A stretch of 64,000 bases of DNA, from the NCBI GenBank assembly GCA_021521415.1, contig JAIQDT010009204.1, forward strand, positions 18,830 through 82,829, given 5' to 3'. The notes below the pieces were generated by a model. The model saw only the letters and a list, made by a program, of their open reading frames with translations, was not told where the DNA came from and ran no database searches. The position numbers and the translations under genes are program-made. The stretch's first letter is position 1. Each line of letters starts with the position of its first letter. Shown here one piece after another: positions 11,471 through 21,765 of this stretch. The DNA comes from Bidens hawaiensis. Lineage: Eukaryota; Streptophyta; Magnoliopsida; Asterales; Asteraceae.

Positions 11471-11510
11471 ATCTCAGGATGAAAAGCTAAAAATCGAAGA
11501 CATCTCATAA
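10881..11510 (+). CDS. Zinc-knuckle-like ORF of the Athila-like 3' region
   Basis: A 209-codon open frame that I do not recognise as a known family. Around residues 105-113 it has RRARRYERCLGCGNWSHEGR followed by C, a C-X2-C-X4-H-X3-C pattern one residue shorter than the retroviral zinc knuckle, surrounded by basic residues, which suggests nucleic-acid binding. The region after it (ELMKMGAIRLKAERS and EEELIHILDKTGLDDL) is helical. The frame then runs into a (TA)n microsatellite that adds an Ile-Tyr run, so the true C-terminus is uncertain. It lies between the two polypurine-like motifs and is likely part of the same element. Confidence 0.45.
11424..11467. repeat. (TA)n microsatellite
   Basis: About 21 TA repeats interrupt the end of the zinc-knuckle-like ORF. 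The repeat is self-complementary and probably length-variable. Confidence 0.95.
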
Positions 11511-12155
11511 CCCCCGATGACAAGAGAAGTTGTATTCACCATCCTCAATCAAGAGCCCTTATCCACTACAAATACCAAAAATTCCAAACTCACACAAAAC
11601 CAACCCGTATTACCTTCTGATCTATGCAACCCTTCACAAAGGTGGAGATTTGAACTTGTTACAAGCTTATTTATCATAGGTTGCATTATGACTAAGAGTG
11701 TTCACATACATACATCACAGGTATGATCAGATATAAAACCGAGTGTGAGTGAACATTGTGAGAACGTGACGTTTTGCATAAACAGAAGCTCATAAAAACA
11801 AAAGTTCCTTTTTATCTATCACTAATACAAATTAAGATTAGTTATTTTGTTTCCATCTTCTTGGAGCTCACTTAAGGGATGGTTATAATCTAAGCTTGCT
11901 GTTTTTAGAGAATATTTATAAGAAGATTGCTTGAGGACAAACAATGTTCAAGTGTGTGGATGTTTGTTGTACATAAAAATATACATCTTTTCGGCATCAA
12001 ATAATCTCTAAAAACTGCAATTTCTATCAAATAACATAGCAATAAAGGCTACTTATCATAATAAAATGTAATTTCAGGTGAAACCAAACCCCAAACGAAG
12101 AAACAAATGAAAAGACGAAGAAAAACATAAGAAAACACAAGAAAAACAAAGAAAC
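11511..12155. other. Non-coding, second polypurine-like motif
   Basis: At 11931-11961 the sequence TTGAGGACAAACAATGTTCA followed by AGTGTGTGGATG repeats the 10491 motif. In Ty3 elements this type of purine-rich block precedes the 3' LTR, so the LTR probably begins shortly after 11961. No gene is seen elsewhere in this stretch. Confidence 0.45.
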
Positions 12156-12720
12156 ACGCCCCCATGCCTCAAGAAACACGCCTCCATGCTTCTGAACATC
12201 AGAAAAGACAAAAACCTACAAGAAAATACAAAATCTGGAAACAAAAGAACGGGGTCGTGCCTCTCAACCACGGGGCCGTGGATGTCTACCAGAAAAGACA
12301 AAATGAATTCAGCACATGTCACTATAAAACACGGGGGTGTGCCTACGTCAGCATGGGGTCGTGCCTCACACTCCAGATTGCCTATAAATAGTGGCTCATA
12401 TTGCACTCATTTGGTGTGCCTTGAAAAGAATTCTATCCGCTTTTCTCTTATAAAAACACACACTAACACTCACATAGAAGATTTAGTGAAGAGTTTGAAG
12501 GCTTGGAGGTCACACCATCAACCATCATCACCATCATTAAGAAGGAAGATTCATCTACATTTGGTTTGATTGTTCCAAGTTTAATCATGTATTTGTTATC
12601 ATCATTCATCTTAATGTTTATCATCATGCTCATTATGAGATAAACTCCTTTTACCATCTAAAATCTATGAAGAAGCTTTGTTTTACTTGATAATTATATA
12701 AAACATGTGGTGTAGTCTAG
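12156..12720 (+). repeat. Probable 3' LTR remnant of the Athila-like element with palindromes and TATA box
   Basis: Palindromic units of the same word (ACGGGGTCGTGC / CACGGGGCCGTGG) occur at 12248-12281 and 12329-12367, with a decayed pair at 12156-12190. A TATA box (TATAAATAG) follows at 12383-12391, then a leader with CACACACTAACACTCAC. The order palindromes-TATA-leader fits an LTR promoter. Exact LTR ends and a target duplication were not found, and the 5' LTR is outside the window, so the borders are approximate. Confidence 0.55.
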
Positions 12721-12803
12721 TAATGATACTTTTTTCGTGCATAGATGCGAGTGATATTATACGACCGTGTAATTATGATCATTTGTTGATCATAAAACTA
12801 CTA

Positions 12804-12972
12804 GTTGTGGAGGGCTTTAAAGACCAGGTTATAAAACCCTACCCCTTTACCATTGTTTTGTGGTTTAAAGCCCCCACCATCAATGGAAAATCCTCTTTCA
12901 CGCCAGGCAACATGTTGAAGCCCCCACTTTAAAGCCCTAGCGTGATGTGGGAGCTTTAAAGCCGCCCACAAC
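12804..12972. mobile_element. Small inverted-repeat element (MITE-like)
   Basis: The left end GTTGTGGAGGGCTTTAAAG at 12804 and the reverse complement of the right end, GTTGTGGGCGGCTTTAAAG, match at 17 of 19 positions. Between them the motif CTTTAAAGCCC recurs in both orientations. About 170 bp, no coding capacity. I could not find a clear target duplication. Confidence 0.65.
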
Positions 12973-13581
12973 GAGGGCTCTAATATATGTTACATATTAA
13001 TATACATAAGCTACATTAATGAAAACATTGTACGGTTTGTATGAAAAATTAATTACGTATTTGAATCTACCTCTCTCTGTATTTACAAAGGGTGTTGGGA
13101 TATACCCCATATGCAAGACAAAAACAGAAGCTAGTGAACATGTAGTAATGTAAGTAAAGAAGAGAAATTAATATATGGGTGCGAATATAAATTTTGGAAG
13201 GTAGAGATGTGAGTGAGTACTCATTACATGTTAGCACATTAAGAAGCCATCTCTGTGTGTTCTCGTCTCTTCCGACGTTGATATCCCAGTGAGTATCCCA
13301 AGGTTCCATGATTAGGAGACAGATACATAAAAGGTACTGATAGCTGGAGTCAGAGGTTCCATAAAAGTCAAGGCATATTGTCAGTCTATGATGCATCAAA
13401 CCCATTGGGGACCAGATAGTGACCTTCCACATCCCCTAACTTCTTCTTCTTCTTCTCTTTATTACCCTTTTTAACTTATGCTCACATCCAAACAATATCC
13501 TACTTGGTATATGTCTTCCCTATATATGTGTATATATGTTACACACTAATTACACCATAACTTGTAAGTTTGCATACACAT
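12973..13581 (+). promoter_or_regulatory. Upstream region of the HD-Zip gene
   Basis: Non-coding sequence leading to the ATG at 13582. A TATA-rich stretch (CCTATATATGTGTATATATG) at about 13520-13540 is the likely core promoter, with a pyrimidine-rich CTTCTTCTTCTTCTCTTTAT block at about 13441-13460 upstream of it. A LEAFY-core-like site CCATTGG lies at 13402-13408. The open frames on the opposite strand here (for example 13067-13432) have no recognisable protein character and are taken as chance. Confidence 0.5.
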
Positions 13582-14619
13582 ATGGAGTGGAGTAGTTGCA
13601 ACTTAAACTTTATTCCAAGGCCCTCACAAACTCCTTTTCCCTTTCTCTATAACTATAACACTGACCCATATGGTAATTATTCTTCTAATTAACTCTTATT
13701 GATCATATTACTTTCTTTTGTGCATGGTTTGTATACTATAAAGTTTGAACATATTTGGAAAATATATAGTCATGTGTAACATTTTGATATCTACATTGTA
13801 TGATAACAGGAGCGGCTGCAGAGATGAAGAATCAGATGATGCAACAATGGTCTTTACCAATGATGGAGGTGAACCAGTATGATTATGATAACAAAAATCA
13901 GGACAAGAAGAAAAGATTGACAAGTGAGCAGCTAGAGGCATTGGAAAACAGTTTCCAGGAGGAGATCAAACTGGACCCTGACAGAAAGATGAAGCTTGCA
14001 CAGGAACTTGGGCTGCAGCCAAGACAAGTTGCGGTTTGGTTCCAGAACCGTCGCGCTCGTTGGAAGGGGAAGCAGCTCGAGCGATTGTACGATGCACTTA
14101 AACAAGAGTTTGAAGTTGTCTTTAGAGAGAAGCAAAAACTTCAAGAGGAGGTATGTATATATTTATGTATATATTATTTATTAAAGAGAATGTATTAGCT
14201 AGGGTTTATTATTATATAAATCCGATATTTAAAAAGGATATTATTTGATTAGGTTTTCGTTGTAATCATCTTTAAACAGTAGTAGTTATGTTACAATAAA
14301 CCCTAACAAATATATACTTTATAATATTAATGTAGTGCATTTGTTGATTCATTGATCTTTTATCTCTAATTACTTAAGTTCATTAACACTTTAATTGATG
14401 AAGGTACTAGCATTGAGAGCCATACTAAAAGAACATGTCACCAACAAACCAGCAGAAGTATCCACAACCGGGTACACAGACATGTCGGGCGAAGAGACTG
14501 TTGAGAGCACACCGATGACTGCCATTCACAACCACTGCAACTATATGGTTAACTATGATGGGGCTGCAATGCACACTTCATCTTATTCCAACTGGACTGG
14601 TCTTCCTTCTAATCCATGA
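13582..14619 (+). CDS. LMI1: HD-Zip class I transcription factor, LMI1/ATHB51-like (three exons)
   Basis: Coding exons: 13582-13672, 13810-14150 and 14404-14619, giving 215 residues; introns 13673-13809 and 14151-14403 are GT-AG. The protein begins [12 protein letters not shown], as in Arabidopsis ATHB51/LMI1, and carries a homeodomain at about residues 63-120 ([20 protein letters not shown] near the start, [10 protein letters not shown] in helix 3) followed directly by a leucine zipper ([25 protein letters not shown]) that crosses the second intron. The C-terminus has GEETVES and ends WTGLPSNP, again like LMI1. Length is close to the family norm. HD-Zip I proteins bind pseudopalindromic CAATNATTG sites as dimers in the nucleus. 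In Arabidopsis LMI1 acts downstream of LEAFY in meristem identity and in leaf margin growth. The class is certain; the exact orthologue (LMI1, ATHB22 or a paralogue) is inferred. Confidence 0.87.
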
Positions 14620-16395
14620 AATGAAACTATTGTTAGTTTACTAGCTTATTTTTTAGGTTTAGATGTTAGACCAGTTTCTTAAAGAATGTTAGTAATGTAG
14701 TTTAGAGTTTATCATATGAAATCAGACTCAATGTGTTGGCCAGAATTTATGCCTGATTTAAGTTATGTGTACACTAATCGAACATCGTTAAATAATCATA
14801 GAATCTTGAAGTAAATTGTTGTAATATGAAATGATCGAGAACCAAACGAAAGAAAAAAATCAAAAGGTGATTTGCAGCATATGGTTAGCAAATTTTGTAA
14901 AGCAAACTATTCTAATTTAGGATGTATAGTGGTAAAAGGAATAATATTGCATATGATTATGAACACCAAATATACTCGAATTAACAGGAAACTATAAAAA
15001 AAAAGAGAGAGAGAAAGAAAAGCGCAATGAGTTAACTAGCTGAGCAATCAATGCCTTCCAACATATTTATCTGCATAAAGCAAGGGACTATACTTTTGTC
15101 GGTTCGGCAACAATTTAAAAACATGTTTCTTCATATGTAGTTTAAAGTAAATTAACCCCAACATATGATCATATTTCCATGCTTGTAGCTACAGTCTCTT
15201 TACATGCATATTTTATGTGTCGACGAAACCTCCAAATTAGCTATAGACGGTTAAATTCATCACATCGGGATACACTCGCCTTTCAGTCGGGGAAAACACT
15301 CACCTAAGGTCAACGCCCGTGACCAGAAACATTTTACCGGAGGGTCAACATAAACATATACGATTGTGGTCGATTCAGATAGCAAACTAAGATATTATTT
15401 TAACTAATTAAAAAGATATATTAAAAAAAACTAACAAATTAAAAGCAAATAAAATCAACTCATACATAAAATTTTCATTGTTAAATATTTGAAGTCATTC
15501 AAGAAAAGAAAAATAAGTTAAGTGGAAATTGGGAAAAGTTCCTTTAAACTTTTGTATGCAGTACTAGTACACTATTGAGTCATGGACTTACTTTTATTGG
15601 TTGGATTTGAATAGTAAAAAAAAAATATAAATCTATATTAACCTAGAGATAACTACCATAATGCGGTTAATACCCTTGTCTTCTCCAAATAACTCCCTCC
15701 CTGCACTTCGTCTTCTTCAAAATTTCCGGTGAACTCAATTTTTTTTCACTTTTCTTTAGTTACTTTAACAATTAGATGATTTAACTACTCTAAACTAGCA
15801 ATATCAGGGGTTAAAATACACAAATCTAGTAAATGGATGATATCTCGTGTAAGTACTACTTGGGTGGCCGGAGGGTCTGACCCCCTTGTAGTTCCGCCCC
15901 TGCCTGTGAACACTCGTCCAAAGGCATGACAGTGTGATGAGATTATGTTCAAGAAACCAACTAATGAACACCAGATACTCGCCTAGTCTCCCATCATTAC
16001 CTGATGTCGTTGAAATCAAATGACGGTAGCATGAATATTCGAACATATGCCATATGAAACACAAGCCTCTCCCTTACTACATAAATGACAATTTTTTGTG
16101 TATAATTAATTGAATTTGAAAATTAGAGATGGGAATTAATAGATGGATATGGATTTACAATTAAATATCGTTTAGTCATTATATGTGCTTACATTATATA
16201 ACATCTATATTACGTACATAATGTTTTTCTTTCTTTTAAAAAAATGCATTAGCATTTCATATTGAACACATTAATTGTTAACTAAAGTCGATCTATACAT
16301 TCTTGCCCACTGTTAAACTGATAACCCCTAAACTTGGTTTCTCCTTATAATTAACTAATTAGATATGATGCAAACAAAATAATGCGGCCTTGGTA

Positions 16396-16484
<89 letters not shown>

Positions 16485-17704
16485 GTGACTAGAATGTTGC
16501 ATGAATTAGCATCTCTCTATAGGAAAATCCTTATTACAAACAAGCATTGTATGGTACGTACTAATGTTATAATATACGTCTTAACACTGATCGTGGAATT
16601 CATAAGATGAAAACAATTTCCATATGCTTTTAATATATCAAAAGGTGAGAAGGTAAAAAAACATTGATAACATGTTCATAAAAATTATTAAAATTAAAGC
16701 AGAGTGTGCTATAAATATATATACAATGGTGGCCGGGGTTAATGTGTTGTCAATTTGCATTAATGGTGATAAAGTGTAATGTAATGCAAAGTGTGGCCAC
16801 CGATATAATCATCACTGCTCCGGATATGATAAAGTTGACAAAAGCCGTTTAAGGCTGGGTAAAAAGACTGAACCCTCTATATATAATATCTTAAGAATCA
16901 ACCATTAGTAAAGGATCACAAAACTTGGGTGAAGACCTTGCCAATTTTTGCTAGGTGTCATAAATACATGCAACTAGATGCGATACCATGCAGTCATCTT
17001 ATGACATCTTGATATGTTGACAATGCTTTAGTCACTAACAGAAAAAATCGAACCACCCAATTCGAGATAGAGCACATGAAAAGTAGTATCGTCTTCTCAT
17101 AAGGTGAGATTGATACGCAATATACCATTTTGCTAAAGACGTCTAATGAGTTTGGATCACTATCATATTTCCTCTCTTTGTATGTGTTCAAATGAGCAAG
17201 AGTTATGGATCATTGATAGATGCTTGTAAGTTGTAATCCTAAACCTCATGCCTTAATTAGACATGCCTACTCGGAGAAAAACTGGGCCTACATATAATAA
17301 AACTCATCTTGTATGACTTTCGACAACAGAATATATAAAATACGACCAATCACATGTTAACACAGAGAAAACAAATTGTCACAAAAATGTTTTTAAAAAT
17401 CTACTATAAACTAAACATTAGAATAAATACATGAAAAAAATATTCTAACAAGTAGAACCCCAAAGTCTAGGAGAAAAATACTACAAAACAAGGTTAAAAA
17501 GTAAATATTAATTAAAATGTTATTAACTTTTGTTGCTCATCACTACCAAAAAAATTGTTTTGTTTGTTACTTAAGAGCTATTTTATGTAACAAACAGTCA
17601 AACCATTATTTTTCCTAAATTTATGCACAAAACTAAATGTTAAAAATGATTGAAATGTATATTTTCAAGTTTCGATAGCCAAATGAGAGTGTACATATAT
17701 TATG
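14620..17704. other. Intergenic region with (TA)n and transposon debris
   Basis: No gene is seen. It holds the HD-Zip 3' untranslated region (to about 14800), A/T-rich sequence, an element-like segment near 15840-15905 (GGCCGGAGGGTCTGACCCCC and GTTCCGCCCCTG) and a long (TA)n run at 16398-16482. Short open frames at 15804-16064 and 16994-17191 show no protein character. Confidence 0.7.
16398..16482. repeat. (TA)n microsatellite, about 42 units
   Basis: An uninterrupted TA dinucleotide run of about 85 bp in the intergenic region between the HD-Zip gene and the hAT element. Confidence 0.97.
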
Positions 17705-17940
17705 GGTGTAATTAGGTATGTTCAAAACGGTTTGGGACTAGGAACCGGAACCGGTTCCTAACCGGTTCCTATATTCAAAACCCCCTTTTAAACCGGTTCC
17801 AGGCTCGAACCGGTTAGGGAACCGAACCGGTTCTCCCACTCTCGGACCCCTAACCTATCTAACCGGTTCTTACCGGTTCCTAACCCGGTTCCTGTACCGT
17901 AACCGGTTCCAACCGGTTACAGTGTAAAAAAATTTTTTTT

Positions 17941-18624
17941 TTTTTTTCGTTTTTCGTTTGCGATTTGGATTCTAAACTACGATTCGTATTTGTATAACAT
18001 GAAAAATAAAAAAAACAATTAAGATAAAAATAAACAATTAACTGATGAAGAAAAGACAACTACTGAAGATGTTTGCCACTGAAGACAACTACTGAAGGTT
18101 GCCACTGAAGACAAATACTGAAGGTTGCCACTGATGACAAGTTGACAACTACTGAAGGTTGCCACTGATGATAACTACTGAAGGTTGCCACTGATGACAA
18201 CTACTGAAGGTTACCACTGATCACAACTACTGAAGACTGCCACTGATGAGGAATACTCATCAGTGGGAAAGCTGCCACTGATGAGGAATACTCATCAGTG
18301 GGAAGAGTCATCAGTTGAATCAGTGGGAAAGCTGCCACTGATGACAACTACTGAAGGTTGCCACTGATGAGAAATTGGGAACATTCATCAGTTGCAGAGT
18401 TTGTTGTCACTGATGCAAAATATGAATCAGTGACACATCAGTTGCAGAGTTTCATCAGTTGGAACATCATCAGTTAAATATGTAACCATTGTACAATGTA
18501 AACTTGTTCATTGGATTTGCAATACAAGTGCATTTAGTTTTTTTTTTCGTTTTTCGTTTGCGATTTGGATTCTAAACTACGATTCGTATTTGTATAGCAT
18601 GAAAAATAAACAAAACAATTAAAA
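17941..18624. repeat. Tandem array of a CACTGATGACAACTACTGAAGG unit framed by 84-bp direct repeats
   Basis: The block starting TTTTTTTCGTTTTTCGTTTG at 17941-18024 recurs at 18541-18624, an offset of exactly 600 bp, with few differences. Between them (about 18043-18478) a roughly 26-bp unit with ACTACTGAAG, GTTGCC and ACTGATG is repeated many times with variation. Two copies of an 11-bp stem, 5-nt loop palindrome (CCACTGATGAG / CTCATCAGTGG) lie at 18240-18266 and 18275-18301. The array lies inside the hAT element, between its subterminal repeats and the 3' end of the transposase. Confidence 0.88.
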
Positions 18625-18769
18625 TAAAATTCATTTTATTTACTTTAAGAAGTTCAAAAAAAAAGGTTACATGTTTTAAAATCTTCAAAAACAAACTAAC
18701 AAAACATTAAACTTATAAATATAAAGTTGTGACATATTATTTCTAGAAAAGCCTTCTTGTTCGTCGTAA

Positions 18770-20826
18770 TTATTGGGCGGCGACTTCTTCCTCGGAATTA
18801 CTTGTAGAAATGCCTTCTTGTTCGTCGTGCACTCGAACATCAAGTGGTGTTTCATCTTCGAGAGTGGTTACGTGTTGAATACGATCGATTGAGTCCAAGT
18901 GATCCTTTAAGCAAATGCACATCTCCACCGACTCCGAATTTAGTCTTGTTCTTCTCACCGATATTACCCTGTCACTAAGAGAAAAAGCGGATTCCGAAGC
19001 TACCGTAGAAGCTTGGACGGTTAGTAAATCACGGGCCATGGTGGCAAGAATCGGAAACTCGGTTTCCTTTACCTTCCACCAAGCCAAAACATCAAAAGTG
19101 TCATATTCCTCTTCGGATAAACCGGTAGAGTAATCATTTGCACTATACCTTCCTAGTTCGCTTGAAGGGGTGTTACCCCTTTGTTTTTTAGCCGTTACGT
19201 TGCGAACGGTGTTCATAAGGCTAATCATGGGATCTCGTACTCTAGTAGCACTTGAACTTGATGAAGACCCCCCCCCCCCCCGGCATAGGCATGTGTATGT
19301 TTGACCCATATTTATTTAAATAAAAGTCATACATAAATTTAAAATTCAAGTTAAAATCATTTTTTGCCTCTGTTGAAAAGTTTTGGTCAACTTCATGCAT
19401 ATCTAAGGCTGAAAAAATTTCGTCTATCACACATTCAACCCTCGTAACATTTAACATTGGGTTTAAAGTGGCGGCGCAAGTAAAAACCGGTGGCAATTCA
19501 AGAAAGTATTTTTTAATTTAAACTTCATTGGTAATATGATGTTTGAAAACATTGGACTTTTATTTTCAAATTCTTTAAGATTGTTAACGATTAAAAATAA
19601 CTCCGAAAGAACCAAGGGACTTGTCGGATAATACGTTCCCGATAGTTTCGTAGTTATGTTTTAAAAACTTCAAGAAAAGTCGATAAGTCATTAATAATTT
19701 CCCATTTCTCATTTGAAAAGGGGATTGCCAAATCATTCTCGGCAAGACTAGAATGAAACATTTGTAAAGTTTCTCTTTGTTTCAAAGCACTTTGAAACAT
19801 TATGCAAGTGGAATTCCATCGATGAGGTACATCCCAATTAGCTCCCAAAGCTTTTCTTCCCGTATCTTTACAAAATTTTCTATATTCCATTTGTCTTTTT
19901 TTACTTTTCTTAAAAACTTCATGTATCATTAGTCTAAAATCGTTTATAACCGATGTAACCTCATCCGAAGCAAGTCCGTCTTGCACAATTAAATTAATGA
20001 TATGTGCAACACACCTTGAGTGAAAAAATACACCATTGCAAATCGGCGTATATTTTAATTTTAATTTATCAACCGCCGATGTATTATTCGACGCGTTATC
20101 AAATGCCATTGAAAATATTTTATTTTCTAGTTTATAAGTTTTTATAACATAATCTAAAATTTCAAACAAATTATCTCCCGTATGTGGATACTCAAAGAGT
20201 TCGAAAGCAATGGTGCGTTTCATCATTTCCCACGATGACGGGTTTACCCAATGAGCGGTGACACAAAGATAAGATTCGGGTAGACCATGTGGAGCCGACC
20301 AAACATCACTAGTTAAGTTTATTCCCGTATTTATATTTTCAAAATATGCAATTAATACCTCTTTGGCCTTCTTCCACAATTTTAAACAATAACGTTTAAG
20401 AGTATGACGACTTACGTGAGTGTATTGTGGTTGAAGCGTATCTCGAATCATGGCGGTTAAGCGAGGGTTGTCGAAGTGGCTAAACGGCAAAGCTTCTTGA
20501 ATCACAAACTTCGCCATACGATCTTGAACTCGATCAATTTGGTATGTAAATATTCCGCCTTCACTATCCATTTGCGTTTGTTGCAAATCGACGTTCTTTT
20601 TCAACGCCTTGCAATACGGTTTTTCGATGTGTTTCTTCAAATTTGAATTCGAAAGTGGGTTTAAATAAATCCCACAAAACTTGCACCGAGCCTTCAATGA
20701 ATGGTCACTCAATTCAACCAAATCCCAATTGCACCAAATCTCTTGATTACGATTATGATGTACAATACGAACGAAACTTGGTTCGGCGTTGGAACCTTGA
20801 CCAACCGATGATTGTGAGGCAGCCAT
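18770..20826 (-). pseudogene. hAT transposase with BED zinc finger, frameshifted
   Basis: On the minus strand the N-terminal part (20826-19654, 390 codons) has a BED-type zinc finger (WCNWDLVELSDHSLKARCKF, CGIYLNPL, then HIEKPYC) and the conserved hAT catalytic core (LTSDVWSAPHG, SYLCVTAHWVN, FDNASNNTSAV, RCVAHIINLIVQDGL). The C-terminal part (19309-18770) has the hATC dimerisation region (DVLAWWKVKETEFPILATMA, STVASESAFS, RRTRLNSESVEM). Between them the frame changes at least twice: after 19654, near an A-run at about 19515, and at a run of 14 C at 19268-19281, where the two flanking frames join if the run length changes by one. hAT transposases excise and insert DNA through an RNase-H-like fold. 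This copy would not give a full-length protein unless corrected. Confidence 0.92.
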
Positions 20827-21293
20827 TACAACAAATATGAATATAGAAGAAGAGAAAACAAGAGATTAGAGAACTCAAAACGTTGTAATAGCGTTTTTTT
20901 GTATTTTTTTGCGTTCGGGTTTGCGTTTTGAGTGTTATGATGAACCCATGACACCAAATACAGTGAGGTGCTTGGGGGAGCCAAAAGACGGCTATTTTTG
21001 ACCCCAACGGTCAAAAAACGGCCAAAAAAACGATTTCCAACGGCTATATTCGATCCAACGGCTAGAACCGGTTAGGAACCGGTTCCGGATGGTTCGGTTC
21101 CAGAACCGGTCCCGGTTCGGTTCCGGTTCCTACCCGCCCCCACTCAGAAATGCAAGAACCGGTCACGGATCATCGGGTTGAATCAGATAGGGTCCGGTTC
21201 CTACAAAAAACGGGTAGGAACCGGTTCGGGTCCGGTTCGGGTCCACCGGTTCGGTTCCAGGAACCGGTTTCGTTGAACATCTCTAGGTGTAAT

Positions 21294-21765
21294 TGGATTG
21301 GATTACTCAAATATAGTTTATATTGAACTTGCATCATCCCTTTTTAGACCTTTTTCTATTATAAAAATTAGAAAAGAAAACCTTATGCTTAAAATGCATA
21401 GTTTCGATAACCCAATGAGATTGTGCATATATTATGAATGTAAACAAGCCAAACTCTTCCTTCAGAAATAGCTCTAAACGAGCAGAGCCCTTAAAGTAAG
21501 TGAGCCATGCTCATGTTTAGCTCGTTTACACCCGTACATATGCTACATAAGATGATGCTCTCGTCCATTGGACATCATACATGAATTCAAAGCAAGAATA
21601 TCCATTATGAAAAAGAATTGACAAAATCCAAATCTGTAATCATTCGATTATAATTCAAAAACATATTATCATATGACGATTAAAAAGAAACAAATAATGT
21701 ATCTATGTAGATAAAACTCAGAAGCCGAGGACTGTAAGAATCACTTTGAATGGCAAAAACAGGGA
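21294..21765. other. Intergenic, 3' flank of delta-COP
   Basis: This stretch holds the delta-COP 3' untranslated region and, at about 21436-21535, a fragment with TGTAAACAAGCC and AGCTCGTTTACACCC ends that belongs to the GTAAACGAGC inverted-repeat family also found in introns of this window. No gene is seen. Confidence 0.6.

Larger units (their letters stand above)
17713..21285 (-). mobile_element. hAT transposon, 3,573 bp, with 8-bp target duplication
   Basis: A perfect 8-bp target duplication GGTGTAAT lies at 17705-17712 and 21286-21293. The ends are TAGGTATGTTCAA on the left and, reversed, TAGAGATGTTCAA on the right: imperfect hAT-type terminal inverted repeats. Both subterminal regions (about 17730-17930 and 21060-21270) carry many copies of the palindromic AACCGGTTCC, in keeping with subterminal transposase-binding repeats of hAT elements. 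A BED-finger and hATC-type transposase lies on the minus strand. The left part contains a tandem array and a 600-bp duplication. The transposase frame is broken, so this copy is not autonomous, although the perfect target duplication suggests it is not very old. Confidence 0.95.

Noticed and set aside
13067..13432. 121-codon frame on the minus strand upstream of the HD-Zip gene
   Set aside because: No recognisable domain and low-complexity hydrophobic ends; position and neighbouring TATA box fit promoter sequence of the HD-Zip gene.
18915..19133. 72-codon + strand frame in the hAT element
   Set aside because: Antisense of the transposase hATC region.
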